Assembly (NCBI RefSeq): GCF_011383005.1
Contig: NZ_CP049935.1
Coordinates: forward strand, 372,001-436,000
Direction of reading: 5' to 3'
Length of the DNA: 64,000 bases
Origin: Phycicoccus sp. HDW14
GTDB lineage: Bacteria > Actinomycetota > Actinomycetes > Actinomycetales > Dermatophilaceae
The notes below the pieces were generated by a model. That model worked only from the letters and a program-made list of their open reading frames with translations, ran no database searches and was not told the DNA's origin. The position numbers and the translations under genes were made by a program. Shown piece after piece: positions 48,888 to 57,343 of the stretch. The stretch's first letter is position 1, and the number at the start of each line of letters is the position of its first letter.

Positions 48888-49753
48888 TCACCCGGGCGGT
48901 CGCACCCGGGCCGTCGCGGCCTCCTCGAGCATCCGCCGCCGCCACGCCTCGACGACCTCGACCTGGTTGAACGTGAAGACGTGCAGCCCCTCGATGGCCA
49001 GCGCGGGTTGGCCGACAGTGCCGCCACCCGGCTGACGAAGCGGTCGGTGGAGAAGCCGGGGGCCGCGATCCGCGCGAAGACCGACTTCTGCTTGCGCAGG
49101 AAGCGGAGCGACTCTCCCACACCGATCTTGGTCGCCATCCCGAGGAGCTTGGTGCGCTCGACGGGCCCCGGCACCCCGACGAGGAGCGGCAGGGTGACCC
49201 CGCGGCGTCGGATGCGCTCGCACCACGTGCCGAGGTGCTCGGCGTCGAAGGTCATGTTCGACACGACGTGCGTGGCGTAGCGGCGCTTGTCCCACATCGA
49301 CTGCACGGTGACGTCGTCGTCGATGGTCGGGTGCGACTCGGGGTAGCCGGTGATGCCGACATGCGTGAAGCCGTGCTCGATCGTCGCGAGGTCCTGGAGC
49401 AGGTCGAGGGCCGAGGTGTAGTCACCGGCCGGGGGGTCGGCGTCGCCGCCGGGGACGAAGACCGACGTGATGCCGGCCTCTCCGAGGCGGGCGACGACGT
49501 CGACGAGCTCGTCGCGGCCGGTGACCATCCGGGCCGCGAGGTGCGGGACGACGTCGTAGCCCTGGCCGGCGAGGCCGGTGGCCAGGTCGAGGGTGGCGCC
49601 GAGGCCCTTGCCCGGGGCCGCCGTCACCGTCACGGTCACCGTGGTGGGGACGTGGCGGGCCACGGCATCGGCGATGGAGGCCGTGGGCATCACCTCGTAG
49701 CGGGCGCCCTCGAGGAGGCGGGCCGTCGCGACGGTGGGCAACTCGTTGCTCAT
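48888..49753 (-). pseudogene. Methylenetetrahydrofolate reductase-like protein (frameshifted as sequenced)
   Basis: About 288 residues after repair. A MetF-type barrel: TVTVTVTAAPGKGLGATLDL, VPHLAARMVTGRDELVDVVA, GITSVFVPGGDADPPAG and THVGITGYPESHPTIDDDV match the flavin- and folate-binding core of the family. The frame breaks at GGG 49005-49007; one added base gives NPALAIEGLHVFTFNQVEVV. In the canonical direction it makes methyl-THF; after corrinoid-dependent demethylation the reverse, methyl-THF to methylene-THF, would be needed. It lies 64 bases upstream of the homocysteine methyltransferase in the same direction. Confidence 0.85.
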
Positions 49754-49873
49754 GGGGCAACCTGTCTCGTCATACGCACCGAACGTCGCCCAGCGTAGGG
49801 GCCGCGCGGAGCCCGCGCCAGAGCCCGTCCACCCCCGGTTCCTCGCCTCTCCACCCGTCCCCAGGACGCACGG

Positions 49874-49925
49874 AGCCCCCGTGTCCGTCGGCGAGGTGGT
49901 GGACCTCGCCGCGGCTGCGGGGGCT
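49874..49925. terminator. Terminator hairpin downstream of the small gene at 49943
   Basis: Two nested stems: AGCCCCCG / CGGGGGCT (49874-49881 with 49918-49925) around CGGCGAGGT / ACCTCGCCG (49889-49897 with 49903-49911) and a five-base loop. It lies 18 bases beyond the small gene's stop. The gap 49754-49942 holds nothing else. Confidence 0.6.
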
Positions 49926-49942
49926 GAGGGGTGGGGGTGGGC

Positions 49943-50209
49943 TCAGAGGCCGGCGGCGCGGCGCACGGGGCTGTGCAGGCCGTAGTACTCCTGGAGGTTC
50001 TCGCTGAGGATCGCGCGGATGACGGGAGCCTCGGCGGCGCCCTCACCCGTGGCCTCCTGGGCGTCGACGGCCACGAGGAGGTCCTCGATCTCGGCCGGCG
50101 TGCGGTAGTGCGAGAGGTCCTCGCGGAGGGAACGCAGGGCGGCCCGGCGCTCGCGGCGCTCGCGCAGCTCGTCCTTGACGGTGGTCCAGAGTGCGGTGCT
50201 GGTGGTCAT
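49943..50209 (-). CDS. Small conserved hypothetical protein
   Basis: An 88-residue charged helical protein: ALWTTVKDELRERRERRAAL, SLREDLSHYRTPAEIEDLLV and IRAILSENLQEYYGLHSPVR. No membrane helix or signal. The LREDLSHYRTPAEIEDL pattern recurs in small actinobacterial proteins, although I cannot name the family. It is divergent from a LysR regulator, with repeated ATGCRTCCARTG elements between them, so it may be that regulator's target. ATG at 50209 is preferred to 50260, whose frame runs through the promoter. Confidence 0.65.
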   Translation of the reverse strand: MTTSTALWTTVKDELRERRERRAALRSLREDLSHYRTPAEIEDLLVAVDAQEATGEGAAEAPVIRAILSENLQEYYGLHSPVRRAAGL

Positions 50210-50285
50210 GCATCCAGTGTCCGGTCGACGGTTCCCATGCGTCCAATGAAAACGACACATAAGACGTATGCACTATCGTCATGGG

Positions 50286-51182
50286 ATGGACACGGACGCG
50301 CTGCGCTGGTTCCAGCTGGTCGCCGACGGCTACACGGTCACCGAGGTCAGCGACGTCTTCGGGGTCAGCCAGCCGGGCGTGTCCCGGGCACTGGCCCGGC
50401 TCGAGGCCGAGGTCGGCACCCCGCTCCTGCACCGGCAGGGCCGGGTGCTGCGGATGACCCACGCCGGCGCCGCCTTCAAGCGGCACGTCGACGCCCTCGT
50501 CAACAACCTCGACGACGGCCTCGCCGCGGTCGGCGAGCTGGTCGACCCCGAGAGCGGGGTCGTCACCCTCGCCTTCCCCCTGAGCCTCGGCAGCTGGCTG
50601 GTGCCCAACCTCGTCGTGGCCTTCCGCCGCGAGCACCCGCGGGTGCGCATCGCGCTCGAGCGCACGTCGGTCGGCGAGGACGGCCGCATCTCGGCCCAGC
50701 TGGCCACCCGGCGCGCCGACCTCGAGCTGACCGCGGCCCGCGTCGCGGGCCAGGGGGTGGCCTGGCAGCGGGTGCTCGTCGAGCCACTCGTCCTCGCCGT
50801 CGCCCTCGGCCACCCGCTCGCCGACCGGGAGTCGGTCGCGCTCGCCGAGGTCGCGGGTGACCCGTTCGTGCTGCGGGGTGCGCCCTCGGGCATGCGCCAG
50901 CAGACCCTCGACCTGTGCCGGGCGGCGGGCTTCGAGCCCGACATCGCGACCGAGGCCGAGGACCTGCCGACCATCCGGGGCTTCGTCGCCGCCGGGCTCG
51001 GGGTGGCCGTCGTGCCCGCCCAGGGGCTGCGCTGCCCGACGACCTTCGCCCGCACCCGGCTCCTGCCGCTCACCGACGCGAAGGCCCAGCGCGAGGTGGG
51101 GCTGGCCTGGGTCGACGGCCGCCCGCTGCTGCCCTCGGCGCAGGCCTTCCGGCGGTTCGTGCTGGCGTCCTCCGCCCCCTGA
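50286..51182 (+). CDS. LysR family transcriptional regulator
   Basis: A 298-residue LysR regulator: N-terminal winged helix (FQLVADGYTVTEVSDVFGVS, QPGVSRALARLEAEVGTPLL) and a C-terminal periplasmic-binding-like effector domain (GVVTLAFPLSLGSWLVPNLV, FVAAGLGVAVVPAQGL). This subgroup is the type often found as a repressor or activator of a divergent gene. The ATG at 50286 gives the usual N-terminus (MDTDALRWFQLVA); 50268 is an in-frame alternative. Effector and targets are unknown; the divergent small gene is the obvious candidate. Confidence 0.88.
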   Translation: MDTDALRWFQLVADGYTVTEVSDVFGVSQPGVSRALARLEAEVGTPLLHRQGRVLRMTHAGAAFKRHVDALVNNLDDGLAAVGELVDPESGVVTLAFPLSLGSWLVPNLVVAFRREHPRVRIALERTSVGEDGRISAQLATRRADLELTAARVAGQGVAWQRVLVEPLVLAVALGHPLADRESVALAEVAGDPFVLRGAPSGMRQQTLDLCRAAGFEPDIATEAEDLPTIRGFVAAGLGVAVVPAQGLRCPTTFARTRLLPLTDAKAQREVGLAWVDGRPLLPSAQAFRRFVLASSAP

Positions 51183-51255
51183 GCGGATGAGAGGATCGGG
51201 GCCGACGGACGACCCCGCCCGACCCGGCCCGATCCCCGACCGAGAGGCTCGCTCG

Positions 51256-52029
51256 ATGGCGCCCACGCGCAAGGCCCCGATCATCGCCCTGGCCAACCAG
51301 AAGGGCGGCGTCGCCAAGACGACGTCGGTCGCCTCGCTCGGCGCGGCCTTCGCCGAGGCCGGCAAGCGGGTCCTGCTCGTCGACCTCGACCCGCAGGCCT
51401 GCCTCACCTTCAGCCTCGGCATCGACCCCGACACCGTCGAGGCGTCCGTGCACGACGTGCTCGTCGGCGGGACCCCGGTCGCCGACGTGGTCCACGAGTG
51501 CGAGGACGGTGTGCACCTCGTGCCCAGCTCGATCGAGCTCGCCGGGGCCGAGGCCGTGCTGCTCGGCCGGCCGGCGCGCGAGTACGTGCTGCAGACCGCC
51601 CTCGACCCGGTGCGGCGCGACTACGACGTCATCGTCCTCGACTGCTCGCCGAGCCTCGGCGTGCTGACCCTCAACGCACTGACCGCCGCGCAGGGCCTCA
51701 TCGTCCCGATGCCGTGCGAGATGCTCAGCCACCGCGGGGTCGGCCAGCTGCTCGACACCGTCGCCGACGTCAAGCGGATCCTCAACAAGAAGCTGCGGGT
51801 CATCGGCATCCTCCCGACGCTGTACGACGGCCGCAGCACGCACGCCCGCGAGGTCCTCGACGACGTGGGGGAGCGGTACGGCCTGCCCGTGCTCTCGCCG
51901 CCGATCCCGCGGACGGTGCGCTTCGCCGAGGCACCGGCCGTGGGCCGCTCGATCCTCGCGACGTCGCGCACGTCGAAGGGGGCCAGGGCCTACCGGGAGG
52001 TCGCGGCGAGCCTGCTCGAGCAGCTCTGA
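51256..52029 (+). CDS. ParA family ATPase
   Basis: A 257-residue ParA/MinD-type protein with a deviant Walker A motif (ALANQKGGVAKTTSVASL), Walker A-prime (VLLVDLDPQACLTFSLGI) and Walker B (YDVIVLDCSPSLGVLTLN). No parB or parS is visible nearby, so it is an orphan ParA: it could position a protein cargo or help segregate DNA rather than act as the main chromosome partition system, by inference. Orphan ParAs in this neighbourhood are common in actinobacteria. Confidence 0.88.
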   Translation: MAPTRKAPIIALANQKGGVAKTTSVASLGAAFAEAGKRVLLVDLDPQACLTFSLGIDPDTVEASVHDVLVGGTPVADVVHECEDGVHLVPSSIELAGAEAVLLGRPAREYVLQTALDPVRRDYDVIVLDCSPSLGVLTLNALTAAQGLIVPMPCEMLSHRGVGQLLDTVADVKRILNKKLRVIGILPTLYDGRSTHAREVLDDVGERYGLPVLSPPIPRTVRFAEAPAVGRSILATSRTSKGARAYREVAASLLEQL

Positions 52030-52048
52030 GCCGTATTCCCCTCCGGGC

Positions 52049-52064
52049 GGTGAGGGTGTTCACC
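52049..52064. promoter_or_regulatory. CRP/GlxR-like palindrome upstream of the alcohol dehydrogenase
   Basis: GGTGA-GGGTGT-TCACC, a perfect 5-6-5 inverted repeat with the GTGA/TCAC core of CRP/GlxR sites, 57-72 bases upstream of the start codon. Confidence 0.4.
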
Positions 52065-52120
52065 GTCGAAGGAGCGCTCGTGGTTGGACCCGGCGCCGCG
52101 CGCGGTCCTAGCGTGAGGGG

Positions 52121-53173
52121 ATGACCACCACCACCCCCGCACTGATCGCCGACTCGGCGACCTCCGGCTTCCACCAGGGCACCATCGAGCGCCGCGACCT
52201 GCGCCCCGACGACATCCGCATCGCCATCGCCTTCGCCGGCATCTGCCACTCCGACATCCACACCGTCCGCGAGGAGTGGGGCCCGGCGCACTTCCCGCTG
52301 ACCGTCGGCCACGAGATCGCCGGCACCGTCGTCGAGGTCGGTGACGAGGTCACCCGCCACGCGGTCGGTGACCGGGTCGGCGTCGGCTGCCTCGTCGACT
52401 CGTGCGGCGAGTGCGAGCCGTGCAAGGACGGCATGGAGCAGTTCTGCACCCGGCCGTCCGTCGGCACGTACAACGCGCAGGGCTACGACGGCGAGTGGAC
52501 GATGGGCGGCTACGCCCAGGAGGTCGTCGTCAGCGAGCGCTTCGTCCTGCGCATCCCCGACGGCATGGAGCTCGACGTCGCCGCGCCGCTGCTCTGCGCC
52601 GGCATCACCACGTACTCGCCCCTGCACCGCTGGGGCGCGGGCACCGGCAAGAACGTCGCCATCGTCGGGGTCGGCGGCCTCGGGCACATGGGCGTCAAGA
52701 TCGCCGCGGCCATGGGCGCGACCGTCACGACCATCTCGCGCAGCGACGCCAAGGCCGAGGACGCGAAGTCGCTCGGTTCGAGCGCGCACATCGCCTCGTC
52801 CGACGCCGACGCGATGAAGGCCGCCCGCGGCACCTTCGACATCATCCTCAACACGGTGAGCGCCGACATCCCGATCGCCGACTACGTGCGGCTGCTCAAG
52901 CCGGCCGGCGTCGTCGTCAACGTCGGCCTGCCGCCGGCTCCGTACGAGATCCCGCCGGGCTCGCTCATCGGCGGCAACAAGGCCGTGGCCGGCTCGCAGA
53001 TCGGCGGCATCGCCGAGACCCAGGAGATGCTCGACTTCTGTGCCGAGCACGGCATCGCCGCGACCATCGAGGTCGTGGACGCCGCGGACGTCGACGAGGT
53101 CTGGGACCGCGTCGTGGACGGTGACGTGCGCTACCGCGCCGTCATCGACACGAGCACCCTCTCCGGCGGCTGA
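52121..53173 (+). CDS. Zinc-dependent NAD(P) alcohol dehydrogenase
   Basis: A 350-residue medium-chain dehydrogenase of the cinnamyl-alcohol/YahK (AdhC) type. Catalytic zinc ligands: Cys in [10 protein letters not shown], His-Glu in GHEIAGTV; structural zinc cysteines in [18 protein letters not shown](P)-binding motif [20 protein letters not shown]. It reversibly converts alcohols and aldehydes, likely preferring NADPH as do its homologues. It stands alone and ends at a strong bidirectional terminator. Confidence 0.92.
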   Translation: MTTTTPALIADSATSGFHQGTIERRDLRPDDIRIAIAFAGICHSDIHTVREEWGPAHFPLTVGHEIAGTVVEVGDEVTRHAVGDRVGVGCLVDSCGECEPCKDGMEQFCTRPSVGTYNAQGYDGEWTMGGYAQEVVVSERFVLRIPDGMELDVAAPLLCAGITTYSPLHRWGAGTGKNVAIVGVGGLGHMGVKIAAAMGATVTTISRSDAKAEDAKSLGSSAHIASSDADAMKAARGTFDIILNTVSADIPIADYVRLLKPAGVVVNVGLPPAPYEIPPGSLIGGNKAVAGSQIGGIAETQEMLDFCAEHGIAATIEVVDAADVDEVWDRVVDGDVRYRAVIDTSTLSGG

Positions 53174-53184
53174 CGGGCCGCCCC

Positions 53185-53232
53185 ACGACGAGAGGGGCCG
53201 CATCCCACCCGGGATGCGGCCCCTCTCGTCGT
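53185..53232. terminator. Bidirectional terminator between alcohol dehydrogenase and DEAD-box helicase
   Basis: A perfect 22-base stem (53185-53206 with 53211-53232) and a four-base loop ACCC, between two convergent genes, so it can end both transcripts. Confidence 0.9.
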
Positions 53233-53249
53233 GTGTGGAGGTGCGGGGC

Positions 53250-54866
53250 TCAGCCCTGCGCACCCTCGCCGGCGGTCTTGCCGCCGCGCGTGCGGCGACG
53301 GTTGCGGCTGCGGCGCGGGCGGTCGGAGCCCTCGGCCGCGGGGGTCTCGGTGCGACCCTCGGGACGCTCGCCACGCCCACCGTCACGACCGCCACGGTCG
53401 CCGTCACGCCGACCGCCGTCGCGTCCGCCACGACCCTGACCGCCGCGACCGCCGTCGCGGCCACCGCCGTCACGACCACCGCGACCCGGGCCGCGACCGC
53501 CGGACTTGCCGGTCTCGCCGAGGTCCTCGAGCACCTCGGCGCCGAGGCCCTCGCGGGTGCGCTGGGCGCGGGGGAGGCGGCCCTTGGCGCCCTCGGGGAT
53601 GGACAGCTCGCTGTAGAAGTGCGGCGAGGAGGAGTAGGTCTCCATCGGCTCGGGGATGCCGAGGTCGAGGACCCGGTTGATCATGCCCCAGCGGTGCAGG
53701 TCGTCCCAGTCGACGAAGGTGACCGCGGTGCCGGTGTTGCCGGCCCGGGCCGTGCGCCCGATGCGGTGCAGGTAGGTCTTCTCGTCCTCCGGGCACTGGT
53801 AGTTGATGACGTGCGTGACGTTCTCGACGTCGATGCCGCGGGCCGCGACGTCGGTGGCGACGAGGACGTCGACCTTGCCGTTGCGGAACGCGCGCAGCGC
53901 CTGCTCGCGCGCGCCCTGCCCGAGGTCGCCGTGGATGGCGGCCGCCGCGAACCCGCGCTCGGTGAGGTCGTCGGCGACCTTGGCTGCGGTGCGCTTGGTG
54001 CGGCTGAAGATGATGGTCAGGCCGCGGTCCTTGGCCTGGAGCATCCGGGCGAGCATCTCGACCTTGTCCATGGCGTGCGCGCGGTAGACGAACTGCCGCA
54101 CGGCCTTGACCGTGTGCGCGTTCTCCTGGTCGTCGCCCATCGCGCGGATGTGCGTCGGCTGGTTCATGTAGCGGCGGGCGAGGGTGACGACGGCGCCCGG
54201 CATGGTCGCCGAGAAGAGCATCGTCTGGCGGCCGGCGGGGGTCATCGCGAGGATCTTCTCGACGTCGGGCAGGAAGCCGAGGTCGAGCATCTCGTCGGCC
54301 TCGTCGAGGACGACGATGCGCGCGTTGCCGAGGTCGAGGTGCCCCTGCTGGGCGAGGTCGATGAGCCGGCCGGGGGTGCCGACGACGACCTCGACGCCCT
54401 TGCGCAGGGCCTCGATCTGGGGCTCGTAGGCGCGGCCGCCGTAGACGGTGAGCACGCGGATGCCGCGCTTCTTTCCGGCCCGCTCGAGGTCGCCGGACAC
54501 CTGCACCGCGAGCTCGCGGGTCGGGGCGACGGCGAGGGCCTGGGGCTTGCCGGGGGCGTGCATCGTCGCGAAGGCGTCGTCGCCGGGGGCCACGACGCGG
54601 TTGAGGATCGGGATGCCGAAGCCGAGGGTCTTGCCGGTGCCCGTCTTGGCCTGACCGATGATGTCGTGCCCGCCGAGGGCGACCGGCAGGGTCATCGCCT
54701 GGATCGGGAACGGGCTCGTGATGTTGTGCTCGGCGAGCGCGGCGACGATGTCGGCGTGGATGGGGAAGTCGGCGAAGGTCGGCTCGGGGGCGGCCGGGGT
54801 GGCGGGCGCCTCGGCAGCAGCGTCGGTGGTGGGCTCGGTGCCGAGGGCGTCGGTGACGTCGGTCAT
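53250..54866 (-). CDS. DEAD-box RNA helicase
   Basis: A 538-residue superfamily 2 helicase with two RecA-like domains: Q motif region (SPFPIQAMTLP), motif I GQAKTGTGKT, Ia PTRELA, II VLDEADEML, III LFSATMP, IV TIIFSRTKRTA, V VATDVAARGID and VI HRIGRTARAG. The C-terminal ~100 residues are Arg/Gly-rich (RGG-like repeats) with a basic end, typical of RNA-binding tails in DeaD/RhlE proteins. It unwinds or remodels RNA, possibly in ribosome assembly or cold adaptation. It is divergent from the ferritin-like gene. Confidence 0.95.
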   Translation of the reverse strand: MTDVTDALGTEPTTDAAAEAPATPAAPEPTFADFPIHADIVAALAEHNITSPFPIQAMTLPVALGGHDIIGQAKTGTGKTLGFGIPILNRVVAPGDDAFATMHAPGKPQALAVAPTRELAVQVSGDLERAGKKRGIRVLTVYGGRAYEPQIEALRKGVEVVVGTPGRLIDLAQQGHLDLGNARIVVLDEADEMLDLGFLPDVEKILAMTPAGRQTMLFSATMPGAVVTLARRYMNQPTHIRAMGDDQENAHTVKAVRQFVYRAHAMDKVEMLARMLQAKDRGLTIIFSRTKRTAAKVADDLTERGFAAAAIHGDLGQGAREQALRAFRNGKVDVLVATDVAARGIDVENVTHVINYQCPEDEKTYLHRIGRTARAGNTGTAVTFVDWDDLHRWGMINRVLDLGIPEPMETYSSSPHFYSELSIPEGAKGRLPRAQRTREGLGAEVLEDLGETGKSGGRGPGRGGRDGGGRDGGRGGQGRGGRDGGRRDGDRGGRDGGRGERPEGRTETPAAEGSDRPRRSRNRRRTRGGKTAGEGAQG

Positions 54867-55055
54867 GGACTCTCTTCTTCGATCGGCGGGCGCGCGCGGC
54901 GCGCACCTGCGCAGGGGGCTGCGGGCCGATCGGAGGTCTTCGTGGACGAGGCACGGCGTCGGGACGACGACTCGCGCTCGCCCGGCAAGGTCACTGTTCT
55001 GCGGGCCGACCGGGCACCGTTAACGCCCGCCATCCTACCGTTAGGCTCCGGTGAC

Positions 55056-55724
55056 ATGGACCAGGACCCGTCGGAGGCCTCCGGCTACGACGCCGCCGTC
55101 GTCGACCTGCTCGGGGTCCTCGCCTACGGAGAGCTCACCGCCTTCATCCGGATGGCCGCCGACTGCGACCTCGCCCCGACCCTGTCGCTGAAGTCGCAGA
55201 TGGGGGCGCTCGCGACCGCCGACTACCTGCACTACCAGCAGCTGAGCGAGCACATGGTCGGGCGGGGCATCGACCCCGAAGCCGCCATGGCCCCGTTCGT
55301 GGCGCCCATCGCCGCCTTCCACGAGAGAACCCGACCCCGCGGCTGGCTCGAGGGCCTGGTCAAGGCCTACGTCGGCGACGGCATCGCCAAGGACTTCTAC
55401 CGCGAGATGACCGCCTTCGTCGACGAGCCGACCCAGGCCGTCATGCAGGCGGCGCTCGAGGACGCCGGCCACGCCGACTTCGTCGTGCAGATCGTCCGCG
55501 ACACCATCCGCACCGACCGCACCACGGCGGGCCGGCTCGCCCTGTGGGGGCGGCGGCTGCTCGGCGAGGCGCTCTCGCAGGCCCAGGCCGTGGCCGTCGA
55601 GCGCGACGCGATGGCCGCCCTGCTCGTGGGCGGCGGCGCCGACCTCGGTGACGTCGGGCGGATGTTCACCCGGCTCACCGACAACCACCAGCGCCGGATG
55701 ACCCGGATGGGCCTGGACTCGTAG
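55056..55724 (+). CDS. Ferritin-like fold protein
   Basis: A 222-residue helical protein of the actinobacterial ferritin-like superfamily, resembling the MiaE-type tRNA hydroxylase fold. Helices include VVDLLGVLAYGELTAFIRMA (Glu candidate), ATADYLHYQQLSEHMVGRGI (Tyr/His candidates) and AVERDAMAALLVGG. These could supply a di-iron centre, but I cannot confirm a full ligand set. Function unknown; it is regularly located beside the DEAD-box helicase in actinobacteria, as here. Confidence 0.8.
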   Translation: MDQDPSEASGYDAAVVDLLGVLAYGELTAFIRMAADCDLAPTLSLKSQMGALATADYLHYQQLSEHMVGRGIDPEAAMAPFVAPIAAFHERTRPRGWLEGLVKAYVGDGIAKDFYREMTAFVDEPTQAVMQAALEDAGHADFVVQIVRDTIRTDRTTAGRLALWGRRLLGEALSQAQAVAVERDAMAALLVGGGADLGDVGRMFTRLTDNHQRRMTRMGLDS

Positions 55725-55761
55725 GTCGCGGTTCGCCCCGGCGCCGGGCGCTCGGCACACG

Positions 55762-55793
55762 ACGAGGCCCCCGCCGCGTGGCGGGGGCCTCGT
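55762..55793. terminator. Bidirectional terminator hairpin
   Basis: A perfect 14-base stem (ACGAGGCCCCCGCC at 55762-55775 with complement at 55780-55793) and loop GCGT, between the convergent ferritin-like and GlsB-type genes. Confidence 0.85.
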
Positions 55794-55816
55794 GCGTGCT
55801 CAGGTGGTGCGGGTGC

Positions 55817-56092
55817 TCAGGCCTTGCGCGAGCCGACCGTGCGGCCGGCCATGACGCGCTCGTAGCCGACGATGAGCAGCGCCGCGACGATGATCGAGAT
55901 GATCCAGCGGAGCCAGTCGGGTCCGGACGTCGTCTGGACCCCGAGCCAGCCGGCGACGAGCCAGCCGATGAGGGCGCCGAGGATGCCGAGGACCACGGTG
56001 ACGAGGAAGCTGATGTTCTGCCGACCCGGGAGGACCAGGCGGGCCAGGACGCCGATGATGATGCCGGCGATGATCGAACCGATGATGGACAC
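55817..56092 (-). CDS. GlsB/YeaQ/YmgE family stress membrane protein
   Basis: A 91-residue protein with three hydrophobic segments (SIIGSIIAGIIIGVLARLVL; FLVTVVLGILGALIGWLVAG; WIISIIVAALLIVGYERVMA). The glycine-zipper pattern and the LVLPGRQN stretch match the transglycosylase-associated/YeaQ family. These small inner membrane proteins are stress-induced; molecular role is not established. The GTG at 56092 is chosen because AAGGAG precedes it at the right distance. Confidence 0.85.
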   Translation of the reverse strand: MSIIGSIIAGIIIGVLARLVLPGRQNISFLVTVVLGILGALIGWLVAGWLGVQTTSGPDWLRWIISIIVAALLIVGYERVMAGRTVGSRKA

Positions 56093-56259
56093 GGTGTCTC
56101 CTTCCCGGGCTGGGACCCGGAACGTGCTCCGTCCGCGCTGAGGCGGGCTCCGGGGGACCCGGTGCGGCACCGACGCTAGACCCTCGACGAACCCTCGTCA
56201 AACATTCGACACGGCCGCGTCACCGGCGGTCATCGCCGCAGGTCAGCGCGCGGACCGGG

Positions 56260-56490
56260 TCAGGAGACGGCGCCGAACCCGACCTTGCCCTTCTCGGACT
56301 CGCCGACCTGCACCCAGCCCACCGCGCGGCCGGGCACCAGGATCGTGCGGCCCTTGGTGTCGGTGAGCCGCAGGACGGCGTCGGGGGAGGCCAGGGCGGC
56401 GTCGACGGCCTTGCCGACCTCGGTGGCGTCGGCGTCGGTCTCGACGGTGAGCTCGCGGGCGACGTTCTGGACGCCGATGGTGACCTCCAC
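56260..56490 (-). CDS. DUF3107 domain-containing protein
   Basis: A 76-residue protein matching DUF3107: EVTIGVQNVARELTVETDAD, ALASPDAVLRLTDTKGRTIL, VPGRAVGWVQVGESEKGKVG. This small beta-rich family is essentially limited to actinobacteria, of unknown function. The GTG at 56490 gives the common N-terminus. It lies in the conserved actinobacterial block with the helicase, TetR and MoeZ genes. Confidence 0.88.
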   Translation of the reverse strand: MEVTIGVQNVARELTVETDADATEVGKAVDAALASPDAVLRLTDTKGRTILVPGRAVGWVQVGESEKGKVGFGAVS

Positions 56491-56628
56491 GGGGCACACA
56501 CCTTTCGGGTTCGGTCGCGGGTCGGGCCCGCGCTCGGGTGGGATCTCGCGCTCAGGCTAACTCCCGGCGCCGGGTCGCTGTTCCGGCCGGGGGGCCGTGT
56601 TCGCCGAGGGCGTCAGCCGCCGGGCCGG

Positions 56629-57252
56629 TCAGCCCCCGACCTTGGGGAAGGACCCGAGGCCCCGCCACGCGAGCAGGCTGATGATGCGGGCCGCCTCGCC
56701 CTCGGGGATGTCGCCGTCCTGGGCCAGCCAGTGCCGCGCGGCGACCTGGGCCATCCCGGCGAGGGCGGAGCCGAGGAGCAGGGCACGCTCGTCGTCGACG
56801 CCGGTGTCCTCGGCGATGACCTCGCTGATGGCCTCGGCGCAGGTGAGCTCGACGGCATCGAGGCGGGCCCGCACCTGGGGGACGCTCGTGAGGTCGGACT
56901 CGAAGACCATGCGGAAGGCGGCGTCCTCGCGGCTGACGAAGTCGAAGTAGGCGGCGACGGTGGCGCGCACCCGCTGCTCGTTGTCGCCGTCGGTGGCCTC
57001 CAGGGCGCTGCGCACGAGCTGCTCGAGGGTCTCGCAGTGGGTGTCGAGGAGGGCGAGGTAGAGGTCGAGCTTGCCGGGGAAGTGCTGGTAGAGCACCGGC
57101 TTGGACACCCCTGCCCGCTCGGCGATCTCGTCCATCGCCGCCGCGTGGTAGCCGGACTGGACGAACACGGCCTGGGCCGCGTCGAGCAGCTGGGCGCGGC
57201 GCTCGCTGCGCGGCATCCGCGGGCTGCGGGCGGTCGTGGTGCTGCTGGTCAT
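56629..57252 (-). CDS. TetR/AcrR family transcriptional regulator
   Basis: A 207-residue TetR protein: helix-turn-helix in the first 60 residues (RRAQLLDAAQAVFVQSGYHA, MDEIAERAGVSKPVLYQHFP) and an effector domain (RATVAAYFDFVSREDAAFRM, ALLLGSALAGMAQVAARHWL). The ATG at 57252 follows GGAGG and matches family N-termini; the longer frame to 57384 covers the divergent moeZ promoter. Ligand and targets unknown. Confidence 0.9.
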   Translation of the reverse strand: MTSSTTTARSPRMPRSERRAQLLDAAQAVFVQSGYHAAAMDEIAERAGVSKPVLYQHFPGKLDLYLALLDTHCETLEQLVRSALEATDGDNEQRVRATVAAYFDFVSREDAAFRMVFESDLTSVPQVRARLDAVELTCAEAISEVIAEDTGVDDERALLLGSALAGMAQVAARHWLAQDGDIPEGEAARIISLLAWRGLGSFPKVGG

Positions 57253-57343
57253 GGGTCCTCCGGCGGGTGGCGTGGCTCGACATCCTACGGACGGGTAGCC
57301 CGCGGCCGGGGGTGCGACCCGTCCCGGTGTTAGGTTCGCGGAC

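Noticed and set aside
49734..49985. An 83-residue frame between the MetF-like and small hypothetical genes
   Set aside because: It covers the divergent start of the MetF-like gene and the terminator hairpin and has no protein-like pattern.
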